Source: Marthasterias glacialis
Taxonomy: Eukaryota; Echinodermata; Asteroidea; Forcipulatida; Asteriidae
Reading direction: 5' to 3'
Assembly (NCBI GenBank): GCA_911728455.2
Contig: OU452225.1
Location: forward strand, 6,372,106 to 6,436,105
DNA: 64,000 bases
Shown: piece after piece, positions 12,449 to 25,000 of the stretch
How the letters are laid out: each line of letters opens with the position of its first letter
Numbering within the stretch: the stretch's first letter is position 1
Position numbers and translations under genes: made by a program
The notes under the pieces: model-generated
What the model was told of the DNA's origin: nothing
The model's database searches: none
The model's input: the letters and a program-made list of their open reading frames with translations, nothing else

Positions 12449-15400
12449 GTAAGTCGCTGTGGAATGAGTGTCGTGGCCGAGCGGATAAGAACACCGGACT
12501 CAATAACCAATAAACTCTGTTGACTATTTGGAGAACAGTAGGGTGAAGTATATTAATATGAATAATAATATTTTGGTGGCCAACCGTGTTTTTGATGGCG
12601 TGTCATGGCCGAGCGGATAAGAACACCGGACTCAAGCTCTGGTGTTTCTGATCAGCAGAGTGTAGGTTCGAGTCGCAGTCGTGACACTTGTGTCCTTAAG
12701 CAAGACACTTAACCATTATTGCTTCGTCCTTCGGTTGGGACGTAAAGCCGTAGGCCCCTTGTGTTGTGTAATGCACGTACAAGAATCCAGTGCACTTATC
12801 GCAAAGAGAAGGGGCTCACCCCGGTGTTCCTGGTTTGATCGGCTGCAGATTGCACCACAGCACCTTGTAAACCGTTACATGGTGCTATGTAATGGAACAG
12901 GTCTCATACTTCAAAAACATAACTCATTATACCTTGCAGGAAAAAATACTGAAACGCCCATAGGGTGTGATAAAGCGCTATATAAAAACTGCGTTCTTTT
13001 ATTATATTAAGAGTAACGTTAAGAGACTTTAAACCTTTTCTTGATGTCCCGTCCCCCTGGTGGGATTCTTTTGGCCGAATTGCCGGAATCTTTTTTCGTT
13101 TGAGGAGACTGCTGGCACAAGGAAACCCTGACTTGACAACACCAAGAGAAAAAAAGATTTTCTTTGTTGGATCGTCTGTTTTTGTTTCTCGACCGAGAAA
13201 ATGTCAAATTCACGCAGTGTGAATTGCAAAGCATCAGCCATTACCTACGGCATAGGAGTGGCACTAAACACGTTACGGAACCATGGATTGATTGCCGGCT
13301 CACTCTTGGGCCTCCATTCAGCCGAAATACAATGAATGAACAATCGTGGAAGCCTCTCGATGCCTCGTAATCCCCTTCTTGGAACAAAAGGACAAATGTC
13401 TATAATCGGGGATTACACAAAAACCAACCTCTCAATGGCCACAAAATACAAGGATATTCACAATCTTTTTTTTTCCTTGTGAGGGTAAATGGAATTGTAA
13501 GATGGCTTCCGTTTCCAGGCAGGGGAAACATTTGCGTGTAAACAGGTCATCCGGTACCAACTGGCTAAGATGATAGGTGGCAGCAAATATCCATTGTAAC
13601 AACTTATACAACACCCGAGCAGATCCTTGTCATTTGATTGGATGATAGTTGGTCACGCGGCATTCATTATTCAAACCATTCCAAGGCCTGTGTCCATAAA
13701 CCACGCATTTGGGTACTATTCACCGTGCATTTACGTCACATCCATTTTGACTATTGCACGCTAGACCACACCATGCGCATGCACGCATTATACACAGAAG
13801 TACAAAACACCCTCGTAGTGGATTCCAGTGTGAAATCTTGTACACTTTGTTGATTGTTTTCCCTCCAAATGACAGAGATGTGCTTGAATGTTATATAAAA
13901 CAAATAATGAATGTTTTGTATTCGTGCAATGGAAAGAATATTTTTCATTCATTGATAGATGGAATAATCCATTTTCGTCTCGTTGAATGGAACATTCCAA
14001 AACCAAGCATTGTTTAAAACAACAGCTGGACAATTTTAATGCGTCCCATTTCTTGGTACCAAAAGTTGACAGATTTAAACACTTGCATCCCAAGACAACA
14101 GAAGATTTTACCTCATTGTTTTTTTTTTTTTTTGCTATATCTTTCATGTATTTGACAGTACCTCCAACTCCAGCAACAGATCTTAAGTGTTCAAGCTTCG
14201 ATGCGTTGGAAGTAAGGTGTACTTGGCAGGAAGAAAAAGGAAACAGCGTCAGGCTTTTGAAAAACTACTTTCAATACAAGGACACATCGTGAGTTTACCT
14301 TCTACATTATTACCTTTTCCATTCTGATTGTACTCGGTAGAAACAAAGCTGCTTCAAAAATACTGTCAACTTTCTTTGTGTCATTTTTCCCCCGTTTATT
14401 GTTTTTATTTTGTAGTTTTAAATTCTGAAAACTGTGTGGGGGTGTGTGTGTGGTTTATTTATTTTATTTTTTTATTTTATTTTCCGCATTTCTTTGTTGT
14501 CTCCTACCTCTAGACGGCTCAAAGAAATCTGTTGAACAATTCTGGAAAATGTGAAGTTTTGTTTAAACGTTGTTTTTGTTTTCAATTCAAACCATCCTTT
14601 TGTCATTTGTTTGTCAAAATTGTCCTTTTATAAGCTGCTTCGTGAAATATTACTCATGCATTGCTGGATTGTTTAGCCCTTTGATGAGACCATTGAAAAC
14701 AAAAACTTCATCAATCTGAGCATTTTCTTAATAAAAAGGCAAGACAGTTATCGGTGATAAATCACTGAAATTTGTAGACATTGTGAGACTTTTGGACACT
14801 AGATGGCAGCAGACATGTGTCAAGTAATTTTCTATTGTTGACGTAGCTCTGAGCATGAACACATTTTCAGTAATAACTAATTTTACCATGTGAGTCTGCT
14901 GCCACCTAGTGTCTGGAAAAATCTCCCATCAGCAATGAGATACGGTTCCTTCATTTCTAAGTTTACTTTTTACATCTTATCTTTCTAGTGCTGCAGAGGA
15001 TTGGAGCACAATCAAACTGAACGGGGATGTTCAGCGGGCAAAAATAAATGCAAGCAGCATGGAGATGGAAATACGGGTGATTCAAGAGAATGCGCTTGGA
15101 AATTGTACCTCACATACTTCAACCCGCTTTTCTATCCACAAGCACAGTAAGATATTAAAACACATGTAGATTCAGCAGCGTGTTGTTAACCTGGTTGGTT
15201 TTTGAATTATCAGCTTCATTGGAATCCCTCTCACATCTTCGTAATGTATCGTCACTCTTCTATAGGTATTACCATGGGATGTGTTCCAACACTATCCGGG
15301 CAGCCGCGAGCGCCTTGACTAAAGGCTAACAAACAGTAGGCTGCTCCACCTCCATACAAATGTTCAAATCATCCCTTAAGACATAACTGTGTGCTTGTTT

Positions 15401-16030
15401 CTCACTACATCCAGTTGATCAGAACTTAGCCTTTTGTATTCTGTGGAAAAGGCGCATTATAAATGTGTTTAGTATTGTTATTAGGTACTACATAAAAATG
15501 GATCTCTTTTTCATCTCTGCATACCTGTTGTAAAAACAATCTGGAAATATCAGTGCCATGATTGCCCATCTGTGGCGGATACCGGCGCTTTATAAATGCG
15601 CAGGCTCTGGTGTCTCTGATCAGCAGAGTGTGGGTTCGAGTCCCGGTCTTGACACTTGTGTCCTTAAGCAAGGCACTTTACTATTGTTGCTTTATCCTTC
15701 GGACGGGACGTAAAGCCGTTGGTCCCGTGTGCTGTGTAATGCACGTTAAAGAATCCAGTTACACTCGTTGCTAAGAGAAGGAGTTTGCCCCGGTGTTTTT
15801 GGCAGTGACTGCTGAATGCCCTGCAGCACCTTGTAAACCATCAGAAGGTGCTACAAAAATGGCTCTCATAATTTTAAAAACTCAAAAACCTGCCTTCAAA
15901 ATAATTTAGTAAGCGCCTTGAGTACCTAATTGTTGGTAGATCTTTATCCATTTTTATCTGGTGTTAAGTCTTTCTGGGAAGCGCCTAGGAGCATGATTTT
16001 TTTTATGGACTGGCGCTTTATAAATTTTAA

Positions 16031-16068
<38 letters not shown>

Positions 16069-19000
16069 GATACGTGTGCTATATAAGACTCCGGTATTGT
16101 TATTATTATTATCCTGATCTTGTTGGACACGACACGTAGCATATACACTGGATGCAGTAACCCCTGTCAATTTGGGGTTTTTTTTTACCTTGCTGTGACT
16201 TTTGCCGTGTTCTATTTCCAGCAATTCCCAACAAGACGAGAAATGTAGCGGTGGATTTCACCTCGGGAGAGAATGACGTGATCAGCATGAATGTCCAGTG
16301 GGATATTCCTGAGGGGTGGAGGAAGCATCATGGCCTATTAGAGTACAGTATCAAGTACACAGCCGAAGGTTCCAATCAGGCTGCTGCTGTAAGTTCAATC
16401 ATCCACCCCCCCCCCCCAACCCTTCCTTGGCTCGTCCCCATCTTATCACCAAATACCCTTGGCTTTGGGTAGACTTAGTCATTTAGCTCTGCCCAATCAG
16501 AGCAAGTTACTTTTCATGGCGCCCATGTGAGTGATGTGTACGACACATGCTCGCTCTATACAATTCAGTTGAATTCAAGAGGACATTTATTTATATTCTT
16601 TGACCAATAGACCTTTCTTTTACAACGTTACTGCCCGAGTTTTTGCCAACCAAGGTGAAGAAGCCCTTATTTCAAAGCCCTTAACGGCCAAGCACCAAAC
16701 TACCTACGTGAACTCATTTACATCAAGGAACCTTCTCGTACTCTAAGATCAAACGCTGCAACCATTTTACAACGGAGAACTGTCAACACTGTCACTTATG
16801 GCCAGAGATCATTTTCATACATTGCTCCCGAACTCTGGAACCGGCTTCCAATACATATCAGAAATGCTCGCTCACTGGATCTATTCAAGAAATCGCTTAA
16901 AACTCATCTGCTCACTCCGTGACTTTTTCAATATCCTGCTAGCTATCTCACATTGGTGTACTTTCATTTGCCTAATACTTGTATATATTAATGTAGTTTA
17001 AGTAGTTTCTCTGTATGTTTGATTCATGCCTGTACAGCGCATTGGGGTCTGTCTTGACGGAATGCGCTCTAAAAGAGTGATTTATTATTATTATTATTAT
17101 TAAGAAACTACTGGGATGTATTTTCTTCAAGTAGAAAATTTGCAAAAATGTTCCCTTTAAATACTTTCATTGAAATGCTGTGGTTTTTGAGAAATGAGTG
17201 AAATAAGGAGATTTGATCTCGCAAGTCTGAAACCTTACGTTTGAAAACAGTGAAAGTATGTAAGGTGTTTTTTCCTGTGTATTTTCTTGTGACTCCGATA
17301 ACTGATTGAGCTGAAACTTTTTACAGGTTTTTTTTATTTCACGTTACATGTTGGGTCTTATAAAGTAATTAATGTGTTTAGTAATTATCTAAATCTGTTG
17401 ATTCTTTTCAGGTCGTTGTTAATGTGGACAATATCCAGGCAAGGAACTTTACAGTGCCTAACATACGGCCGTACAGTAACTACACTGTGATGGTGTCAAG
17501 TAAGCTTCATTTAGCAGATAACAGTAGCAAGTGGTCCACGCCGGTCGTTGAACTCTCACCTGAGATAGGTATTTATAAATAAGTTTTTTAATTGATTAAT
17601 TGTTTGTTTTTTAGTCTATTATTGTTTTGTGATTTTTACTTATACGGTCACCTTGTTGCCAGTGAGTTTAGAGTATTTACATAGGTAGAGTTTGAGGCGT
17701 CTGTCCCCTGAAAGGGTCAAAATATTACCAATGCCAGCAGGGTTAGGCTTATGTAAGGTAATAAATGACTTTTAGCAAGAGTGAAAAAACGTTTGCCAAC
17801 TTTGAAGCCAAAGTAGCAAATATTTTTGGCGTGCAGCAGAACCACACACTTGTACCACAGTGACTTACCAACAGAACTGAGAAGCTAGGTGGCAGCAGAC
17901 TCACCAGGTCAATCCATCATGAGTGTGCACATGCGCAGAAATTCGTTAACAATGGAAATTTACCCCGACATGTCTGCTGCCACCTAGTGTTCCAAAGTCT
18001 TTCATGCAACATTTTAAAACGTGTCTAATGTGTGCCTTTCTTTTTTTTATCGATTCAGCACCAAGCGGCCCAGTTCTCCACCTTAATAGTTCCTTGAAGA
18101 CCGAGAAATCTTCCCTCTATAAACGAGACGTTGTCTTTACATGGAAGGTACTCTCAACTTTACGGTATTTTTTTTTTCCATATGCAAATCATAAACTATA
18201 AAAAGTAAAGGTATGTAAATAAAATTGAAGTAACATCCTCAATGGTTAAAACACCAGTGGCCAGGCATTATATTCTTTCTAATAACAAATTCAGATTTCC
18301 AAGCCTATCACAGCAAACACCGACTAGAGCAGGCTACTTGAAACGTTGAGACCATTTAATGACTCAAACCGCAGCAGTGAAGTAAATCACGAGAAGTCCC
18401 CTCGATCCACAAAGCGATAGCAGGTATTAGTCCCGGCCAATTTCCTACCTCCCCAGGTAGTAAGCAGTTATTCTTTTCAGAACTAAGTTGCCCCCCCCCC
18501 CCCCCGAATTCCGAAATCTACTCTGCAGTAGTAGAACAATAACAGGACAAGTTCTCACAAGAACAATCTACTGTACCTAGCAAAGTAGATTATAATCACG
18601 TGGTGTTATCACAAACCAAATAATAATACATTGATACCTCACCACGCAATGCCTCAAAAGTCATATGAAGCAAACACCATTATGTAGGTCAGTCCTCGTA
18701 CTCCAAAAGTGTTCCTATTTTTCTTCAAGGTTCATTGTCACACTTAAAACATGTACCATTTATGTTGATGAGTTTGACTTAACATCGCCTTACACCATAC
18801 CCACTTAATACAGTTTGGCTCCATCGATTATGAGAAGCCCATGGGAATTGCATTGAGCAATTTTTTCTTTTTAGGATTTAAAAAAAATGTACCTTTCAAA
18901 ATGTATTTGGCGAAATATATCTATTAGTTTCTGTGACTTTTTGGGTAAAATATCACACAAACCTTTGGAGCAGGAGGTAGCCAAAACTCAGCACATGCAG

Positions 19001-22000
19001 CAGATGGGCATACACGTGATGTACTGACTTGCCTACAAGATATTTGGGTTGCGGTAACACCATATGATGACATCTACTTCACTGCGTAGATTGCTCTTGG
19101 TAGAACTTGTCTTGCTTTTTGTTTGACTACCGCAGAGTCGAATTTGGAGAATGGAGGACTTCTTAATTCGGAAAAGAACTGTCCTGCTAATTAGGTCGAA
19201 CAGGGTGGGTGGGGGGGTGTTTCGATATTGGCCTGGACTATAACTTAGCTTATTGGGTCGAGAGGACTTTTTGGTGCTCACTTCACTGCCGCAAAGTAAA
19301 AGACCGATCCATTAAGCCCTGCCTACCTTAGGAACTGCCTAGTAATAGCACATGGCGTGACTTTCTTGCCACGATCGCAGCGCGGTGGTGGTTTGGTTGC
19401 AGCCACACACATGTATCAGATACACACACGTACATGGTTTTTGTGAACAGTATGGATTTAGTTTTGTGGCCTTTTGAGCAGTGCCTCGAGTCCAAAGAAC
19501 GATGCAGACAGGAGCATTGTTAAACCACTTTTACACAACTGCACAGGGACCACTACTATGGGATTTGCACCGCCGAAAAACAAATAATTAAAACAAAACT
19601 AAACAAAAATTAGTACAGTTGTGTGTGCTGTTGTGTGTCAGAACAATGGCGGCGGTTTGTTTACTTTTCTAATGTGATTTTTAATGTGTCCAGCCTTTGT
19701 CAGACTTTCAGTGGCATTGCCAAGGCTGTGATTGGTCCATACGTTAGTAGGCGGGGCTTAATAGATCGGTCTATTGTTGGTCTCAACATTTTGACTGCTA
19801 TAGTCATCATCAGGAGACTTGGTGTTACCGCAAACCAGATATACATTGATACCTCAGCATGCAATGCCTCAAAACCTACACAGGATATGTGACCTAAGTA
19901 GTGCTCCAAACACCAACTGTTTTCTAAAGTTGACTTATTGTACGTCATCAGGCTCCAAGTCCAGAGAAAAGAAACGGACTCATCAGAGGGTATCGCATTG
20001 AGAGTAAACAACTTGGTAATGTCACCGTCAGTCAACCCCTGTATGTCGTACGAGGTAAGCATGCATAAACAAAGGATGGAAGTATTCATTGAGGCCGTTG
20101 CGGCGTGTCATATCCGAGTAGTTAAGAGCACCGGATTCAAGCTCCGGGTGTTTCTGATCAGCCGAGTGTGGGTTCGAGTCTCGGTCTTGACACTTGTGTC
20201 CTTAAAGCAAGACACTTAACCATTGTTGCTTCATCCTTCGGATGGGACGTAAAGCACGTTGGTCCCCTGTGCTGTGTAATGCATGTAAAAAAGAACCCAG
20301 TGCACTTACCGCTAAGAGAAGGGGTTTGCCCCGGTGTTTCTGGCATGGTCTGGCAGCAATATGCGCCACCTCACCTTGTATCCCATTCAAGGTGTTGTAT
20401 TATGGTCGCTTCGTCTCATAAAATCATTCGTAACAATCTCCACCAGATTTGATAATTCGGCACCAGGAGTGTCATATATGACAGACATGGCACATTATAA
20501 ATGTATACTATTATTATTTAATTGCCCAATTAGGGTTTTTTTTAGTAAGAAAACTTACATTGCGTACATAGCAAGTAATATGATGGTGCTTGTGCCATGA
20601 GCATACTCATCATGGAGTTTGCATTATTTGCAAAAGGATACTTTAACAGCGCTTTTTGTCAGGCCTCCAGCCTGTGCTAAGTATTAAGTGGTTAAAGTTT
20701 CTCTTATTCTTGGTTAGAAATGTAGAATCAATTTAGTTCAGTTCTATTGACTTGATCACGATGAATGTTTGCCTCTGCAGATCTGGACAAGTTTAAATCG
20801 TTTGACGTTCGAGTTGCTGCATTCACCAAAGAGGACGCTATTGGGCCGTATACTTCCTTGATCGTCCAGGATTTGACTGAGGGTAAGACTCCAAAGGGCC
20901 TGTTTCCACACCATGGCCTCTACTGGGACTTGGGACAGGGGCTAGAGGGCTGCAATTTTCCCACGCTTGGACACAGCTGGGGGGGGGGGGGGTATTGCCA
21001 ACAAACCCCCACTTTCAAAGTCTCTTAGTGTGAACCCTGTATTGACCCCTTGCACCGACGTCACACGCAGCTATGGTAGTCTGCCCATGGTCTGCCATTT
21101 TAGGAGTCAAATTGCATGTGAAGATACGGTGCGCGCCTAACTGCGCATTGCCCCCCAAAAAAACGCAAGAACACCAGGGAAACTGACTAACAAAATGACA
21201 AGTGCAAGATTTATGGAGTAATGATGTCAGGTGAATTGGATCATTACATTAAATTCTCCCCAAGAGTTCAATCTTCATACTGCGATAAAGAGGGGTGAAG
21301 TCAAGTTACTTGTTCTGATTATTGGTCTTTTTATTGATTTGGGCGACACAACAGAAGGGCAGAAGTGAACTTACTCACTGTAGCTCTCAAGCCTGAGGAA
21401 ACCTGTAAACAAGGATGCTTGCTACGTGAACCAGAAACACCGGGGTAATTGCCCTACTCTTCCACGATAAGTGTTCTGGGTTCTTTTCTGTGCACTACTA
21501 GTCCTAGTACACAGGACCTACGGCTTAATGTCCCATCGGACATTATGTCCCAAGTATCTTGTTCAAGGATGCAAGTGCCACGACTGGGATTTGCCCCCAC
21601 ATTCTGCTGCTGAAAACACTAAACTTGAGTCCGGTGATCCAGACCGCTCAGCCACGAGACACTCCACATATCCTATCCACTGGATAACCTTGGTGTATTT
21701 TCTTGTCATTTTGTGAAAGATATAAGAATGAGTGTTTAAATGATGTTTTTTTGGTTTGTTTATTAATTGTTTAGTGCCGGATCCAGTTGAGAACTTTCGA
21801 TCTCTTAAACCGACGCCCACCAGTATCCAAGTAATGTGGGACACACCCTCCAACCCCAAGGGTGTGGTTGAAACTTATTTCATTGAGTGGACAGACTCCA
21901 AGAACTTTGGAAATGTGTAAGTTCTCCCCCAGCAATGTTATCAGTCGCAGAAATGAATGGTCTCCAGAGGGTTGATGTGACTAAACCAATTAATCAATCA

Positions 22001-25000
22001 AAGAGCTTTGGACAGGAAACACAGTAAAGGGGGCCACTTTGCGTCCCGCACAACAGCAATTTTTTCCCAATGGTTGTAAATATTTTTAAGTACCTGAAAC
22101 CAGCCTAAAGTGTTTCAACATGTAAAGGGGCATGAAGGTTTATATTGGAAATAGTTTTAAATTGATTCATTTGATGTTTTTAGTTTTTAGTTTTTAGTTT
22201 AAAAATCACCGTCAAAATTTCATCGAAACTGGACGGAAAAATCTACCGGCATTTTGTAGTGTATGCAGACGTTTTACACTCATGGAGCGATCCCTTAGCA
22301 CAGTTCCTTAAACACTGCCTGCTATCTTGCCTGGCGGTTCTTGTAAGGAGATAAATGATGCAACAATGCAAATCCATTGTGAATGTGTACAGGTGCTGTC
22401 AGATCTTTGCAATCGTCATATGAAACACACTTTTGCTTACCCATGATTTGTTGTTTACCAGTAAGCACAAAAAATGTGCTTACCGATAATCGGCTTTGTG
22501 AAATTGGGACCTGTAGAGTGTTTTATATTTGTTAATTTCTCATTTTTAATTTTGTTTACAGCTACGTACATGGATTAGCCACCAATTACTCCATCAGAGA
22601 TTTGCAGCCATATACAAAATACACAGTTTACATCAGTCTGCAAAACAGCGCTGGACGCAGTACCAAAGTCAGCCAACAAGTTCAGACGGAATTTGCAGGT
22701 ACAACTGAAGAAAAAAAAGTAATCGTTTTTTGTCTCTGCAAGAGTTGTATTCACCCCTCAAACTCATGCTGATCCTCTTCAAGTTATTTCTCGTAAAACT
22801 CACACTGGTACTCAAGCTAAGTTTTTTTTTTACTTCCGCTCATTGTCCAAATAAACTCAGCTGCCACCCTACCTTGTAAAACTCATTCTTGTATTCAAGC
22901 TATTTTTTAAGTTACTTGTTTTTTCTCTCGTGCAATTTCAAAAAAGGTCACGAAATTTTGTTTGTCAAAATAATTTTCCAGGTAGCAATGGTTAGAATGT
23001 GGGTCCCATAATATATGGGCCATTTTTTTATCACTTTGACTTTAATTCGAAACAAACCATGACTTAACTTGACCTGACTTGAGGAAAATGACTTGTGACT
23101 TGACTTGAGGAAAATGACTTGTGACTTGACTTGAGGAAAAACGACTTGTGACTTGACTTGAAAAAAACAACAACTTGTGACTTTAACTTGAGGAAAAACA
23201 ACTTGTGACTTGAACTTGAGGAAAAACAACTTTTGACTTGAACTTGAGGAAAACCGACTTGTGACTTGAACTTGAGGAAAAACGACTTGCGACTTGAACT
23301 TGAGGAAAAACGACTTGTGACTTGAACTTGAGGAAAAACGACTTGTGACTTGAACTTGAGGAAAAACAACTTGCGACTTGAACTTGAAAAAAAACCTTGT
23401 GACTTGAACTTGAGGAAAAACAACTTGTGACTTGAACTTGAGGAAAAACAACTTGTGACTTGAACTTGAGGAAAAACAACTTGTGACTTGAACTTGAGGA
23501 AAAATGAATTCTGACTAGCTGAAAAATTACTTGGCTGCAAAAACTGGCTACTACGTAATTCAAATATTTCATGAGAACTGCAAGGATGAAAGAAGCGTCT
23601 CTCTTTTGAATACCAGCATTCTACTGCTCCTTTAAAATTGAGACCGTTAAATCTTATGGCTGTGGCAAGGGCTATAGCTGTCCAATGCCGCTGCAACTTC
23701 CAAAGAATCCTACTAATACATCTCTTTTTGTATGTCCCTTGCCCAGAGCCAACACACCCCCGAAATTTAGTGGGACACAAGTCCTCTCCAACTAAGATCA
23801 AACTGGATTGGGATAAACCAGAGGTGTTTGACGGTCCAAGGAGTTGGTACGACGTCTCCTACCGGCCCTTGACGGAACCGTCTTGGTCCAGCATCAACAA
23901 GTCTGTTTCTGATTCCTCCGTCACCCTTGTGCTAAACTGTTCGGCGTTTGACGACGCTGTCCCCTTCGTGTTTGAGGTCTTCAGCTTGATTGGAAGTGGC
24001 GACGTGGAGAAGGCGGTTGAAACTCCCGTGAAAATGGAGAAGTATATGTGCGGGGGAGCAATCCCATGTAAGTTGAGTTAATGAATCTGACGAGTTTGTG
24101 ATCTTCTAGGATACTATGATAACCAACTTCAAATAGCCTTGGTGATTGAAGACCGTGCATCGTCTGATTTTTCCACCAAATGACCAACAAAATAAAAATT
24201 ACATTAACTTGTAACGTCCAAATTGTTTGCATATGGCTTTTGTTAACGTGAGATAATGCGAGTCATGACAGCAACTCATTCGTATTTTTGCCTTTTTTTG
24301 GGGGGGGGGGGGGCAAAATTGGACAGTAAATGCATTTTTTGCAGCAGTTGCATGGATGGAACAACAAACCTGCACAGTGCACTCCCTGTAAATTGTGTTG
24401 TTTGGCACACATTGTGAGACAGACATTTTTGTCGTTTGATGTATCTGCAAGGCGTCTGAAAATGGAAACAAATCAACTTACGGCGTGTTTATTATTTTTT
24501 TTTTCCTCTTCTGTGCTCAGTTACAACAATAATAATCATAATACTGATTGTGGCGTTTTCCTTGGTACTGCTGATCCTCTTCCTCTGCTACTCAATCCGC
24601 AATTCCTCCCTCTTGAAACCTGTGCCTGAGCCCTTTTTCATCAATGGAATTCTGGAACCCTCGGTGAGTTTCTTAACCACACGTCAGTGGTACAGTTATG
24701 ATTGAGATGGAGACCGAGACAGCGAGTTTGAATTCCTAGTCAAAGAGTTAGACCGAGACTGAGACCTAAAACTTTTAAGACAGACCAAGACTAGGTGCTT
24801 GAAATCTTAGTCAAAGAGTTAGAACCAGACTAAGACCTAAAACTCCAAGACAGACCAAGACTAGGTGCTTGAAATCTAAGTCAAAGAGTTAGAACCAGAC
24901 TTAGACCTAAAACTCCACGACAGACCAAGACTAGGTGCTTGAAATCCTAATCAAAGAGTTAAATTGAGACGGGACCTAAAAGTCAAAGACATAGACCGAG

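Noticed and set aside
12160-12510. 116-codon minus-strand ORF over the Ig exon
   Set aside because: Antisense shadow; the + strand has the Ig pattern, splice sites and phase agreement.
12602-12690. Functional tRNA-Leu(CAA) gene
   Set aside because: The cloverleaf is mostly intact but is followed by the SINE body and is shared by many copies, so it is a SINE head.
13788-14147. 119-codon minus-strand ORF
   Set aside because: Lies in a receptor intron, low-complexity start, no recognised motif.
23064-23801. 245-codon minus-strand ORF (KFKSQVVFPQVQVTS repeats)
   Set aside because: Product of the 28-bp minisatellite in a receptor intron; antisense to real exons and without domain content.
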